Assembly (NCBI GenBank): GCA_963665735.1 | Contig: OY762444.1 | Coordinates: forward strand, 3,162,001 to 3,226,000 | Direction: 5' to 3' | DNA from: CATOSK01 sp963665735 | Lineage (GTDB): Bacteria; Chloroflexota; Dehalococcoidia; Lucifugimonadales; UBA3495 | DNA: 64,000 bases | Shown here: positions 25,934 to 35,060 of the stretch, in pieces | Layout of the letters: the number at the start of each line of letters is the position of its first letter | Position numbering within the stretch: the first letter of the stretch is position 1 | The notes under the pieces: generated by a model | Seen by the model: only the letters and a program-made list of their open reading frames with translations | Database searches by the model: none | What the model was told of the DNA's origin: nothing | Position numbers and translations under genes: made by a program

Positions 25934-26326
25934 CCAACGCAAGCCGGTCCTTTTCCGACGAACACCTCGAATCCCGTTGTCGTTCACCCTTGTTGTGTCG
26001 TTGGGAGGCTGTCCTATGGGATGCAACGGTCGGGAATAACGGTCTGCGGAGGGGGCAAGTCCCGAAACCCAAGATAAAACCTCAAAATCAACCAAGCAGA
26101 GGCTCGCCAAACAGCCGCATAGACCCGCCCAAACCTCTCCCCAAGTGTCCAAAATCGTCCAAAACAGCGCATCCATCGCTCAACACGGACACCTCTGAAC
26201 ACAAACTAAGGAATTTCCCCTGACAACTACCCCTTTACCAAAAGAGATTGCCCCTTCTCCCCGGGGGTAGGGGCGCGGCCTAGTGCCCGCCCAGGGTTGG
26301 AAAAAAATTGCGCCCAATCCCCCTAA
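25934..26326. other. intergenic region, no gene seen
   Basis: From the hsdR stop to the bicupin promoter I see no supported gene. The region includes a C-rich hairpin variant near 26255-26275 and an A7 run near 26301. Open frames here lack RBS and family resemblance. Confidence 0.5.
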
Positions 26327-26355
26327 TTGAATCGCCCCGGACGCCGCACTATAAT
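26327..26355 (+). promoter_or_regulatory. sigma-70-like promoter for bicupin genes
   Basis: TTGAAT, 17-bp spacer, TATAAT. Transcription would begin near 26362, about 110 nt before the first bicupin start, leaving a leader with no recognised RNA structure. Confidence 0.7.
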
Positions 26356-26473
26356 TGGGCCATCTCCCGTCGCTTATGTGAAACAATCTCCCAACCGGCG
26401 GCGGGTTTAGGGGCCGACCCTGGCGTTCCCACAGGACTAATTCCAGCATCCCAAGTTTTAGGAGGTTGCCGCG

Positions 26474-27190
26474 ATGGACCCGGTAATCAGAAACATCTCC
26501 GACGCCATGCCGGCCGACGGTTCGCCGGCCCGGTTGATTAGCCTGGCTGACAATCCGCCCACCTGCACCCTGACCTTCTCCCGCATTCCCCCCGGCGGCA
26601 CCAGTTCCCACCACATCCACGAATGGGAACACGAAGTCTATATCATCAAAGGCTCCGGCACCCTCATCTGCGACGGCAACGAGTACCCGGTCAAGGCCGG
26701 CGACGCCATGTATATCCCCGGCAACGTGGACCACTACACCCTGAACAACGGCGACGACGGCGACATTGACCGCATCGAAGTCAACCCCCTCATCGCCGCC
26801 CAGAGCGGCGGGGCGCAGAACGATGGCGGAGAAGGCACCGGCCAGCCCCCGGTCATCAACAACCACGCCGACCTGGACCGCTCCGTCGGCCACGTGTTGC
26901 TGGGCAGCAAGGACGGCGTTCCCAACTACGTCATGCTCCACAACGACCCCATGCCCCCCGGCGCCGTCAGCCACGCCGCCGAGGGCGGTCACACCCACCC
27001 CTGGGAGCACGTCATCTATGTGCTGGAAGGCGAGGCCAGCATCGTCTGCGAAGGCACCACCCACAACGTCAAGGCCGGCGACGCCGTGCTGGTGCCGCCC
27101 AACGTCTTCCACCAGTGGCGCAACGACACCCAGACCACCCTTTCCCGCGTCACCTTCAACCCCATCGCCTCCGAATCGGCGGAACACTAA
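26474..27190 (+). CDS. bicupin protein, copy 1
   Basis: The 238-residue protein has two cupin domains. The first has SSHHIHEWEHEVYIIKGSGT and GDAMYIPGNVDHYTLNN; the second has HAAEGGHTHPWEHVIYVLEG and GDAVLVPPNVFHQWRND. The His/Glu set needed for a metal is kept in both. RBS TAGGAGG precedes ATG. It is the first of three tandem homologues. Bicupins act as dioxygenases, isomerases or seed-storage-like binders; which is unknown here. Confidence 0.85.
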   Translation: MDPVIRNISDAMPADGSPARLISLADNPPTCTLTFSRIPPGGTSSHHIHEWEHEVYIIKGSGTLICDGNEYPVKAGDAMYIPGNVDHYTLNNGDDGDIDRIEVNPLIAAQSGGAQNDGGEGTGQPPVINNHADLDRSVGHVLLGSKDGVPNYVMLHNDPMPPGAVSHAAEGGHTHPWEHVIYVLEGEASIVCEGTTHNVKAGDAVLVPPNVFHQWRNDTQTTLSRVTFNPIASESAEH

Positions 27191-27235
27191 GGGATGTACG
27201 AAAAACCCCCACCCTCTTGGCAGGGCCATCCAAAA

Positions 27236-27277
27236 ACCCCCTCCCCCTACCAGGGGGAGGGTTGGGGAGGGGGTAAA
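27236..27277. repeat. C-rich/G-rich inverted repeat
   Basis: CCCCCTCCCCCTACCAGGGG continues into a G-rich arm. Copies separate each bicupin gene (28241, 29022). Confidence 0.65.
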
Positions 27278-27319
27278 CCCAATAACCAACCAAAAGCAAC
27301 CAAAAAGGAGGTAACGTCT

Positions 27320-28039
27320 ATGGAACCCGTAGTCCGCAACTTCAGAAACGTTTACACTCCCGAGGGGCCGGGGGCCAGGCTGGTCGGGGTCAACGACAAC
27401 CCCAACACCTGCACCCTCAGCTACTCCGAGATTTACCCCGGCAAGACCAGTTCCCACCACATACACGAATGGGAGCATGAGGTCTATATCATCAAAGGCT
27501 CCGGCACCCTGGTCTGCGACGGCAACGAATACCCGGTCAAGGCCGGCGACGCCATGTTCATCCCCGGCAACGTGGACCATTACACTCTGAACAACGGCGG
27601 CGAAGGCGTCATGCGCCGCATCGAGATTAACCCCCTGGTCGCCTCCCAACCCGGCGCGCCCCGGGGCGAAGGCGGACAGGGCGGCGGCTCCGGCCAGCCC
27701 CCGGTCATCCGCAACCACGCCGACCTCAACGCCGAAACCGGCAGCCGCATCCTTGGCCCCGCCGACGGCGTTCCCACCTACTTGATGCTCTACAACGGCG
27801 CCATGCAGCCCGGCGCGGTCAGCCACGCCGAAACCGGCGGCCATACCCACCCCTGGGACCACGTTGTCTTTGTGCTGGAAGGCCACGGCACCCTGGTTTG
27901 CGACGGCAAGGATTACTTGGTGGCCGAAGGGGACGCCGTGCTGGTGCCGCCCAACACCCTGCACCAGTGGAAGAACGACAGCGACCTGCCAATGGTGCGC
28001 GTCACCTTCAATTCCCTGGACTCCGCCGCCCACGAATAA
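27320..28039 (+). CDS. bicupin protein, copy 2
   Basis: The 239-residue protein starts at ATG after AAAGGAGGT. Domain 1: TSSHHIHEWEHEVYIIKGSG; domain 2: HAETGGHTHPWDHVVFVLEG, then GDAVLVPPNTLHQWKND. The inter-domain linker is enriched in Gly (GEGGQGGGSGQPPVI). It is most similar to copy 1 in both halves, so the duplication is of whole genes. Confidence 0.85.
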   Translation: MEPVVRNFRNVYTPEGPGARLVGVNDNPNTCTLSYSEIYPGKTSSHHIHEWEHEVYIIKGSGTLVCDGNEYPVKAGDAMFIPGNVDHYTLNNGGEGVMRRIEINPLVASQPGAPRGEGGQGGGSGQPPVIRNHADLNAETGSRILGPADGVPTYLMLYNGAMQPGAVSHAETGGHTHPWDHVVFVLEGHGTLVCDGKDYLVAEGDAVLVPPNTLHQWKNDSDLPMVRVTFNSLDSAAHE

Positions 28040-28070
28040 CGCCTACCCTACCCTCAATCGTCATTCCGCC

Positions 28071-28098
28071 GTAGGGGCGCACGGCCGTGCGCCCCTAC
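28071..28098. repeat. palindrome, second copy of 2361-2390 repeat
   Basis: This 28-bp perfect palindrome begins GTAGGGGCGCACGG and lies between bicupin copies 2 and 3. Confidence 0.8.
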
Positions 28099-28114
28099 CG
28101 CCCAGACCTCAACC

Positions 28115-28209
28115 GTCATTCCGGCGAAAGCCGGAATCCAGAAGTTCTTGCCAATGCCAACATACATAAAGGCAAGGAGTCCTGGATACCGGCCTGCGCC
28201 GGTATGACG
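28115..28209. repeat. composite REP-like element
   Basis: It has the two-palindrome unit in the reverse orientation: GTCATTCCGGCGAAAGCC first, GCCGGTATGACGG last. It lies in the gap between bicupin copies 2 and 3. Confidence 0.85.
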
Positions 28210-28240
28210 GGCTAGTCGGCTAAGAACCCGTGTCAGAAAA

Positions 28241-28279
28241 TCCCCTCCCCCTACCAGGGGGATCGCTAGGGAGGGGTGC
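28241..28279. repeat. C-rich/G-rich inverted repeat
   Basis: It has the same family core as 27236-27277 (CCCCTCCCCCTACCAGGGGG) and ends just before the RBS of bicupin copy 3. Confidence 0.6.
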
Positions 28280-28301
28280 ATCCCCCCAAGGAGAGCTTGA
28301 C

Positions 28302-28994
28302 TTGATACCGTTAATCCGCAGCCTTAAAGACGCCTACAACCCCGCAGACCGCCGCGCCCGTCTGGTGACGCTGGGCGACAACCCACCCACCTGCACCCTG
28401 ACCTACTCGGAAATTCCCCCCAGCCAAACCAGTTCCCACCACATCCACCAATGGGAGCATGAGGTCTATATCATTCAAGGTTCTGGCGTCCTGGTCTGCG
28501 ACGGCCAGGAATACCCGGTCAAGGCCGGCGACGCCATGTTCATCCCGCCCAATGTTGACCACTACACCTTGAACAATGGCGGCGACGGCGACATTCACCG
28601 TATCGAAGTCAACCCTCTGGTAGCCGCCCAACCCAGCGCGCAACGTGGCGAAGGCGGACAGGGCGGCGGTTCCGGCCAACCCCCGGTCATCCGCAACCTC
28701 AGCGAAATTGACCAAACCGACGGCCCGGCCCGCCGCATCCTCGGCCCGGAGGACGGCGCTGCCAACTACGTCATGGCCTACCGGGGATTAGACCCCGGCA
28801 GCACCGCTCCCAAGCATATCCACGCCGGGGAACACATGGGCTTTGTCATTCAAGGGACGTGCATCTTGCAGGTTGACGGCGTTGATTACCCGGTGGCCGA
28901 AGGCGACGCTGTGCTGGTGCCGCCCAACGCCGAACACGAATGGCGCAGCAACAGCGACCAGAAAGCCGCCTGGCTGGTCTTCAACCCCGCCTGA
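28302..28994 (+). CDS. bicupin protein, copy 3
   Basis: The 230-residue protein is read from TTG 28302, with AAGGAGA 8 bp upstream; an upstream GTG at 28230 lies inside a repeat and is unlikely. Domain 1 is close to copies 1 and 2 (TSSHHIHQWEHEVYIIQGSG). Domain 2 has diverged: STAPKHIHAGEHMGFVIQGT with PPNAEHEWRSN, so the second metal site has a different His/Glu spacing. This suggests a changed second site after duplication. Confidence 0.8.
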   Translation: MIPLIRSLKDAYNPADRRARLVTLGDNPPTCTLTYSEIPPSQTSSHHIHQWEHEVYIIQGSGVLVCDGQEYPVKAGDAMFIPPNVDHYTLNNGGDGDIHRIEVNPLVAAQPSAQRGEGGQGGGSGQPPVIRNLSEIDQTDGPARRILGPEDGAANYVMAYRGLDPGSTAPKHIHAGEHMGFVIQGTCILQVDGVDYPVAEGDAVLVPPNAEHEWRSNSDQKAAWLVFNPA

Positions 28995-29021
28995 CGCTTT
29001 GAAAATTGCTGCCCCAAAAAT

Positions 29022-29061
29022 CCCCTCCCCCTAGCAGGGGGAGGGCTAGGGAGGGGGTGCC
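29022..29061. repeat. C-rich/G-rich inverted repeat
   Basis: CCCCTCCCCCTAGCAGGGGG is the third copy in the bicupin block, between copy 3 and the convergent ligA gene. Confidence 0.6.
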
Positions 29062-29066
29062 TCCCC

Positions 29067-31103
29067 TCACTCCAAACCCAGCGTCGCCTTCTCCGGTTTT
29101 TCCAGCAAGCTCAGGAACGCCGTTTCGTCCAGCACCGGCGTTCCCAGCCGGGTGGCGGTGTCCACCTTGGAACCGGGAGACTCCCCCGCCACCAGGTAGC
29201 TGGTCTTGCGCGTCACCGACGACGTAGCCGCCGCTCCCAACGACTTGACCTTCCCTTCTGCCTCCCGCCGGGTCATGGAGGACAGCGTTCCGGTAACTAC
29301 GAAGGTCAACCCTATCCACGGCTGGGGGGAATCGTCCGGCTCCGGCAGTTCGTGTTCCAGCTTGACGCCCCCCTGGGCCAGCTTTTCAATGACCCGACGG
29401 TTGCCCTCAGCCTGGAAGTAGTCAACGATGCTGTCGGCGATTTTCGGCCCGATGCCAGGTATCTGGGTCAAGTCCTCCGCCGGGGCGTCCATCAACTGCC
29501 CCAAGCTGGCGTAGCGGTTGGTCAGCAATTCCGCAACTTCCGAACCGACGTGGAAGATGCCCAGTGCGAACAGAATCCGGGGCAGCGCCCGTGTCTTGCT
29601 GGCCTCCACGTTGGCGATAATCTTGTTGGCCAGCACCTCCCCCATCCGTTCCAGTTGTATCAACTGCGCCGGGGCCAGCGTGTAAAGGTCTGCCACGTCC
29701 TTGACCAGTCCTTCGTCAATCAGGATGCGGCACCACTGCTCCCCCAAACCCTCAATGTCCATCGCCCCCCGGCTGACAAAGTGCTTGAGCAGCTCGAAGA
29801 ACTGGGCCGGGCAGGAAGTGTTGGGACAGCGGTGCATCGCCTCCCCTTCATCCTTGACAATTCCGGAGGCGCAGATGGGACAGGATTCCGGCATGGCAAA
29901 AACCTTTTCCTCCCCGGTGCGCCGGTCAACGATGGGAGCAACCACCTGGGGAATAACGTCGCCGGCCCGCTCCACCACCACCCAATCGCCAATGCGGATG
30001 TCCTTGCGCTGGATGTCCTCGGCGTTGTGCAGCGAGGCGTTCTTGACGGTGGCCCCGCTGACCACCACCGGCTCCAGCATGGCGTAGGGGTTCAAGCTGC
30101 CGGTGCGCCCCACGTTGATGCCGATGTCCACCAGCCGGGTGGTGGCCCGTTCCGCCGGAAACTTGTAGGCGATGGCCCAACGGGGTTCCCGGCCCACCAC
30201 GCCCAAGGAGTCTTGCAGGCCGAAGGGGTTGACCTTCACCACCACGCCGTCGGCTTCGTAACCCAAATCGTGCCGTGTCTCAACCCATTCCCGGTAGTAG
30301 TCCTCCACCTCGCCCACGCTGCCGCACAAGCGGTTGTGGGGGTTGACCCGGAAACCCAGGGACTTCAACCACTCCAACGCCTCCCAATGGTTGTCCGGGT
30401 GGGGCGCGCCGTCGGAATGAATCAGGCTGTAAACCCAGATTTGCATATTGCGCTCGGCGGTGATGCGGGAATCCAGGTTGCGGATAGTGCCGGCCCCGGA
30501 GTTGCGGGGGTTGGCGTACAGCGGTTCACCCCGCTCGGCCCGATGTTCATTCAGCCGCCGGAAACTCTCCAGTGGCATATAAACTTCCCCGCGCACTTCC
30601 AGAAAGGGGGGATAGTCCCCCATCAAGGTCAGGGGAATGCTGCGGACGGTGCGCAGGTTCTGGGTCACGTCCTCGCCGGTTGTCCCGTCGCCCCGGGTTG
30701 CGCCCTGAACCAACGCCCCGTCCTGGTAGGTCAGGCTGACGGCTAGGCCGTCAATCTTCAGTTCGCAGACCATCGGAAAGGCCATGCCGTCCAGCAAGCC
30801 GCTGACCCGGCGATACCACGCTTGCAGGGAGTCCAGGTCGAAGGCGTTGCCTAGGCTCAACATGGGTTGACGGTGCTGCACCTGGGTAAAGCCGTCGGCG
30901 GGGGCGGCCCCCACCCGCTGCGTCGGCGAGTCGTCGGTCAGTAGTTGGGGATGCTCCGCCTCCAGCGTCCGCAGTTCCTCTATAAGCCGGTCATATTCCT
31001 GGTCGCTGATTAACGGGTCGTCCAGCACGTAATAACGATGGTTGTGAAGGTTGATTTCCCGGCGCAACTGCTCCACCCGCTCCGAAATCCCGGCGTTTAC
31101 CAT
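29067..31103 (-). CDS. ligA: NAD-dependent DNA ligase
   Basis: The 678-residue protein seals nicks using NAD+. Adenylation motif CELKIDGLAVSLTYQDG has the catalytic Lys; then TRGDGTTGEDVTQNLRT, four zinc cysteines (CPICASG...CPNTSCPAQ), helix-hairpin-helix repeats (IPGIGPKIADSI) and a C-terminal BRCT domain from about residue 595. The ATG at 31103 (MVNAGISERVEQLRREI) fits the normal LigA N-terminus; an upstream in-frame extension to 31250 is not conserved-looking. Confidence 0.97.
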   Translation of the reverse strand: MVNAGISERVEQLRREINLHNHRYYVLDDPLISDQEYDRLIEELRTLEAEHPQLLTDDSPTQRVGAAPADGFTQVQHRQPMLSLGNAFDLDSLQAWYRRVSGLLDGMAFPMVCELKIDGLAVSLTYQDGALVQGATRGDGTTGEDVTQNLRTVRSIPLTLMGDYPPFLEVRGEVYMPLESFRRLNEHRAERGEPLYANPRNSGAGTIRNLDSRITAERNMQIWVYSLIHSDGAPHPDNHWEALEWLKSLGFRVNPHNRLCGSVGEVEDYYREWVETRHDLGYEADGVVVKVNPFGLQDSLGVVGREPRWAIAYKFPAERATTRLVDIGINVGRTGSLNPYAMLEPVVVSGATVKNASLHNAEDIQRKDIRIGDWVVVERAGDVIPQVVAPIVDRRTGEEKVFAMPESCPICASGIVKDEGEAMHRCPNTSCPAQFFELLKHFVSRGAMDIEGLGEQWCRILIDEGLVKDVADLYTLAPAQLIQLERMGEVLANKIIANVEASKTRALPRILFALGIFHVGSEVAELLTNRYASLGQLMDAPAEDLTQIPGIGPKIADSIVDYFQAEGNRRVIEKLAQGGVKLEHELPEPDDSPQPWIGLTFVVTGTLSSMTRREAEGKVKSLGAAATSSVTRKTSYLVAGESPGSKVDTATRLGTPVLDETAFLSLLEKPEKATLGLE

Positions 31104-31622
31104 GACCGTCCGCCCCCTGGCAATCAAGCTGGCGTCAGTATAATATCCGCCGCCGAATCCGGGTAAGCGCATACTGACACACGGTTGACAAGGTTTAAGC
31201 GCATGGACTCCAGGATGGCCGTCAACCCCGAAATCCCCGTCCCCTACCAAGGGCTTGCCGGGGCAGGTAAGTATGAACAGGGTTTGAGGAAAGGGGAATC
31301 GCCCGGCAATCGGGCACTGGGTTTCGTGGAAGCAACCTCAATGCCGGATGTCTGTGGCGCCCCTTCCAGCCCCATACTGCCAGATGACCTGGGACTGCCG
31401 CGTACCACCCAGGGACCACGATGCCGGCGGGCAGGGGGGTCAGCGTGTTCCGATGGGAATCAGTTGCCTGCCCACCTCTTGGGTCGAGGCCGGTTGTGGC
31501 GCCAGCTCTAGATGCGGCCCGAACCCTGACTTGGGCCGCTGCCAACCATCCACCCAATCCAGCCCCATCCTACTTGATACATCCATGCCTACCCCTGTAA
31601 GCCGTCAAAGGGGAGGGGATTT
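31104..31622. other. intergenic region, no gene recognised
   Basis: About 520 bp upstream of ligA (divergent) and the CMD gene. The open frames here have no RBS, no family resemblance, and overlap each other on both strands. A GGGGAGGGGATTTTTGC hairpin tail lies at 31609-31626. Nothing else is seen. Confidence 0.5.
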
Positions 31623-31650
31623 TTGCATCTCCTCTGAGTATTGGTATTAT
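31623..31650 (+). promoter_or_regulatory. putative promoter for CMD-like gene
   Basis: TTGCAT, 16-bp spacer, TATTAT, about 50 bp before the start codon. Confidence 0.4.
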
Positions 31651-31702
31651 AGGGTAGGTGTTTCCGTTCGGACGGGCATTTTGTTTTTAAGGAGGCGACG
31701 GT

Positions 31703-32263
31703 ATGGCGAGAATCGCGGCGGCGCAGCGGGATACGGTGCCCACGGAGCAGTTGGGGGCTTTTGACGAATTTGTCGCAGAACGGGGAGGCGTACCAGAGGG
31801 CGGCCCGCTTTCGGTGATGATTAACGTGCCGGAACTCATCAAGCGGGGGGAGCATTTGCGGGCTTACCTGCGGGGCGACGAGTCCAGCCTGCCGTTGCAG
31901 GCGCGGGAGTTGGGGATGATTTTGACGGCGCGGGAAATGGATTGTCCATACATCTGGAACGCCCACGCCGCTTTGGCCCGGCAGTCAGGGTTGAGGGATG
32001 AGTTGGTGGACAATCTTCGGGATAAGAAGGAACTGTCCGGGCTTTCCAGAGAGGAATCGGCGTTGATTAACTACGGGCGGGAGTTGTTCCGAACCCGCCA
32101 GGTCAGCGAAGAGACTTTCAGCGAAGCGCAGGCGGTTTTCGGCGTGCGGGGGTTGGTGGAGTTGACGAACCTGCTGGGCTATTACTGCTGCCTGGCGTTC
32201 AACATCAACGCCTTTCAGGTGGGGTTGCCGGAGGGGGCCAGCGAGCTGCCGTTGCCGGTGTAG
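31703..32263 (+). CDS. carboxymuconolactone decarboxylase-family protein
   Basis: The 186-residue protein, with RBS AAGGAGG, has the AhpD-like all-alpha fold: LGMILTAREMDCPYIWNAHA, ALARQSGLRDELVDNLRDKK, and LNRxSLAYY-like GVRGLVELTNLLGYYCCLAF. The classical AhpD CxxC pair is not present, so it is of the decarboxylase or unknown-function branch, not a peroxidase. It is monocistronic. Confidence 0.85.
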   Translation: MARIAAAQRDTVPTEQLGAFDEFVAERGGVPEGGPLSVMINVPELIKRGEHLRAYLRGDESSLPLQARELGMILTAREMDCPYIWNAHAALARQSGLRDELVDNLRDKKELSGLSREESALINYGRELFRTRQVSEETFSEAQAVFGVRGLVELTNLLGYYCCLAFNINAFQVGLPEGASELPLPV

Positions 32264-32312
32264 GATGCGGGGCATTTGGTTACGGGTAGTGGGGCCAGGG
32301 GAGGATGTTGGG

Positions 32313-32534
32313 GTGGATTCCCGCTTTCGCGGGAATGACGGTTGTTGGGGGGCCAACGTCGGCACTGGCGAGGATTCCTGGATTCCGGCTTTCGCCGGAA
32401 TGACGGTTATACCGGGGCCGACGTTGGGCTTGGCAAGGATTTCTGGATTCCCGCTTTGGCGGGAATGACGGTTGTTGGGGGGCCAAGGGCGGCACCGGCG
32501 AGGATTTCTGGATTCCGGCTTTCGCCGGGGTGAC
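32313..32534. repeat. tandem array of four REP palindromes
   Basis: GATTCCCGCTTTCGCGGGAA, GATTCCGGCTTTCGCCGGAA and two further variants follow one another at about 60-bp intervals with TGACGGTT and GGGGGGCCAA spacers. Each unit is a hairpin. It lies between the CMD gene and tRNA-Arg. Confidence 0.8.
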
Positions 32535-32620
32535 GGTTATTGTTCGTCGGCTATTGGGTCAACTGAGTTGAGCTATCGGGCGGCTTGGCGGGCCGAATGA
32601 GGGGCTGTTGGGGGTGAAGG

Positions 32621-32696
32621 TGGCGTCCCAGGCAGGATTCGAACCCGCGACCCGCTGCTTAGAAGGCAGCCGCTCTGTCCCCTGAGCTACTGGGAC
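32621..32696 (-). tRNA. tRNA-Arg (TCT), CCA encoded
   Basis: Minus strand: acceptor GTCCCAG pairs with CTGGGAC; anticodon arm GCTGC-CTTCTAA-GCAGC with anticodon TCT; T-loop TTCGAAT; discriminator G, CCA at 32621-32623. Confidence 0.95.
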
Positions 32697-32838
32697 GGGA
32701 TTTGCCGATGGTGGCTTTTTTCGATTATAGCAGGTTGGGGCGCGGGTTTTCATCCGGGTCTTGACGCCGGAATGCGGGGTAATGGGTTTTGGCGTTGGGG
32801 AAGTTGGCGTTGATGGAAGGGGAGGATGGCAAGGTTTT

Positions 32839-32882
32839 CACCCCCACCCTAACCCTCCCCCTCGAAGGGGGAGGGGATTTTT
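32839..32882. repeat. C-rich inverted repeat with T-run
   Basis: CCCTCCCCCTCGAAGGGGGA then GGGGATTTTT. It sits downstream of gyrB on the opposite strand; in the plus direction the T-run resembles a terminator. Confidence 0.55.
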
Positions 32883-32922
32883 CGCACATCCTTAGCGGAA
32901 GGGGATGTTTCCACGTGCCAGT

Positions 32923-34896
32923 TTAGATGTCCAGGTTCTTTACGGTTAGGGCGTTGGCCTGGATAAAGCTCTTGCGCGGGGCCACCGCCTCGCTCATCAG
33001 GGTGGAGAAAACGTCTTCCACCTCTACCTGGTCGTCAATGTTCACCCGCAGCATCTGGCGGGTTTCCGGGTTCATGGTGGTGTCCCAAAGCTGGTCGGGG
33101 TTCATCTCTCCCAGCCCCTTGTAACGCTGCACCTGGACACCCCGGCGGCCGCTGGCCTTTTTCAGCAGGTCGTCCTTTTGTTCCTCGGAGTAGGCGTAGT
33201 TAATCTGGCGTCCGGACTGCACCCGGTACAGGGGCGGTTGGGCGATATAGAGATACCCGGAGTCAATCAGGGCCTGCATCCGGCGGAAAAAGAAGGTCAG
33301 CACCAGGGTGCGGATGTGAGAGCCGTCAACGTCGGCGTCGGTCATAATGATAATCTTGTGGTATCTGACTTTGGCCGGGTCGAAGTCTTCGCCCTCCCCG
33401 GCGCCCACGGCGGCGATGATGGACCGGATTTCTTCGTGTCCCAGAATCTTGTCCGGCTGCTGGAGCACCCGCTCCACGTTGAGAATCTTGCCCTTCAAGG
33501 GCAGGATAGCCTGGAAACTGCGGTCGCGCCCCATCTTGGCCGAACCCCCAGCGGATTCGCCTTCCACGATGTAAAGCTCCGAGCGGGCGGGGTCGCGCTC
33601 GGCGCAGTCGGCCAGCTTGCCGGGGAGGGAAGACCCGTCCAGCGCGTTTTTGCGGATGACCAGTTCCCGGGCCTTTTTGGCGGCCTCCCGCGCCCGTTGG
33701 GAGGTGAGACACTTGTCCACTATCGCCTTGCCCAACGTCGGGTTTTCTTCCAGGTAGCGGGTTAGACCCTCGGCGACGACGGACTCGACGATGCCGCGGA
33801 CTTCCGCGTTGCCCAGCTTGGTCTTGGTCTGGCCCTCAAACTGGGGGTCGGTGAGCTTGACGCTGATGACCGCCGCCAGCCCTTCCCGAACATCATCGCC
33901 GATTAGGTTGGGCTGGTCGTCCTTGATGAAACCCTGGCGGCGGGTGTAGTCGTTGATGACGCGGGTAAGGGCGGAACGGAAGCCGGTCAGGTGGGAGCCG
34001 CCTTCCTGGGTGTTGATGCAGTTGGCGAAGGAATACACCGTTTCGGTGAAACTGTCGTTATACTGGACGGCTACTTCCACCGCCGTTTCGTCCACGGTTT
34101 TCTGGTAGTAGAAAGGCTCTTTCTGGATAACCTTGCGGTGGCGGTTGAGGTTCCGCACCAGGTTGGCGATGCCGCTGTCGAAGTAGTAAGTCCGCTCAAC
34201 GTCGCCCCGGCGCTGGTCGGTGTGCCATTCACTGCAAAAGTTGATTTTCAGTCCCTTGTTGAGGAAGGCGATCTCCTTGAAGTGACCGACAAGGGTATCG
34301 AAATCGTACTCGATGTTAGGGAAGATGGCCGGGTCGGGCCGGAAGGAAATGGTGGTGCCGTGGAGCTTGGTTTGGGCGCACTTGACCACTTCGCCGTTGG
34401 GCAGGCCCTGGGCGTATTCCTGTTGATAGATGTGGCCGTCCCGGTGGACCTGGGCCTGGAGATGGGAGGACAGGGCGTTGACCACGGAACCGCCCACGCC
34501 GTGGAGTCCGCCGGTGACTTTGTAGGCGCCGCCGCCGAACTTGCCGCCGGCGTGCAGGGTGGTCATGACGGTTTCCAACCCCGACTTGCCGGTGGAAGGG
34601 TGAATGTCCACCGGAATGCCGCGCCCGTCGTCGGCCACGGAGATAAGGCCGGAGTCGTCTATGGTGATGTCCACGCGGGTGCAATACCCGGCCATCGCCT
34701 CGTCAACGGAGTTGTCCAGGACTTCGTAAATCAGGTGATGCAGGCCCCGCTGGTCGGTGCTGCCGATGTACATTCCCGGCCGTACTCTGACCGCCTCCAG
34801 CCCCTCCAGGACTTGAATGTCCTTGGAGGTGTATTCCCCGGAGGGGAGTTCTTCGGAGGGGGGGTATTCCGTAACCAGGTTCATCTGCTGCTGCAT
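32923..34896 (-). CDS. gyrB: DNA gyrase subunit B
   Basis: The 657-residue GHKL ATPase/TOPRIM protein has YEVLDNSVDEAMAGYC, VADDGRGIPVDIH, GGLHGVGGSVVNALS, TOPRIM LYIVEGESAGGSAKMGR and DADVDGSHIRTL, then C-terminal RYKGLGEMNPDQLWDT. The length fits GyrB without the enterobacterial insert. gyrA is not in the window. ParE is the alternative paralogue, but the motifs and length fit GyrB better. Confidence 0.95.
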   Translation of the reverse strand: MQQQMNLVTEYPPSEELPSGEYTSKDIQVLEGLEAVRVRPGMYIGSTDQRGLHHLIYEVLDNSVDEAMAGYCTRVDITIDDSGLISVADDGRGIPVDIHPSTGKSGLETVMTTLHAGGKFGGGAYKVTGGLHGVGGSVVNALSSHLQAQVHRDGHIYQQEYAQGLPNGEVVKCAQTKLHGTTISFRPDPAIFPNIEYDFDTLVGHFKEIAFLNKGLKINFCSEWHTDQRRGDVERTYYFDSGIANLVRNLNRHRKVIQKEPFYYQKTVDETAVEVAVQYNDSFTETVYSFANCINTQEGGSHLTGFRSALTRVINDYTRRQGFIKDDQPNLIGDDVREGLAAVISVKLTDPQFEGQTKTKLGNAEVRGIVESVVAEGLTRYLEENPTLGKAIVDKCLTSQRAREAAKKARELVIRKNALDGSSLPGKLADCAERDPARSELYIVEGESAGGSAKMGRDRSFQAILPLKGKILNVERVLQQPDKILGHEEIRSIIAAVGAGEGEDFDPAKVRYHKIIIMTDADVDGSHIRTLVLTFFFRRMQALIDSGYLYIAQPPLYRVQSGRQINYAYSEEQKDDLLKKASGRRGVQVQRYKGLGEMNPDQLWDTTMNPETRQMLRVNIDDQVEVEDVFSTLMSEAVAPRKSFIQANALTVKNLDI

Positions 34897-34990
34897 CTAG
34901 GTCTTGCACCATCCTAGACAGATTAAGCCCCGGTGGGGGCAAAGAAAAGTGAATGCGGAGAAGGCTCTACCGTTCCAATTGGTAGGGCCA

Positions 34991-34999
34991 ATTATACCA
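34991..34999 (-). promoter_or_regulatory. extended -10 element for gyrB
   Basis: TGGTATAAT on the minus strand, about 95 bp upstream of the gyrB start, without a recognisable -35, as is typical of extended -10 promoters. Confidence 0.45.
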
Positions 35000-35060
35000 G
35001 ATTAGGCGCGTTTTTGCCCTTGATTCGCTGCGGGTTGCGGCCAGTTGGCCCCGTTGCGGT

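Noticed and set aside
26180..28033. 617-residue minus-strand open frame
   Set aside because: It is the antisense shadow of bicupins 1 and 2, with no RBS and a Gly/Val-rich composition caused by GC-rich codons of the real genes.
29352..30746. 464-residue plus-strand open frame
   Set aside because: It lies antisense to ligA, which has complete family motifs.
32313..32534. CRISPR-like regular repeats
   Set aside because: The units are palindromic REP hairpins with variable sequence and no unique spacers of constant length; the same unit occurs singly elsewhere in the window.
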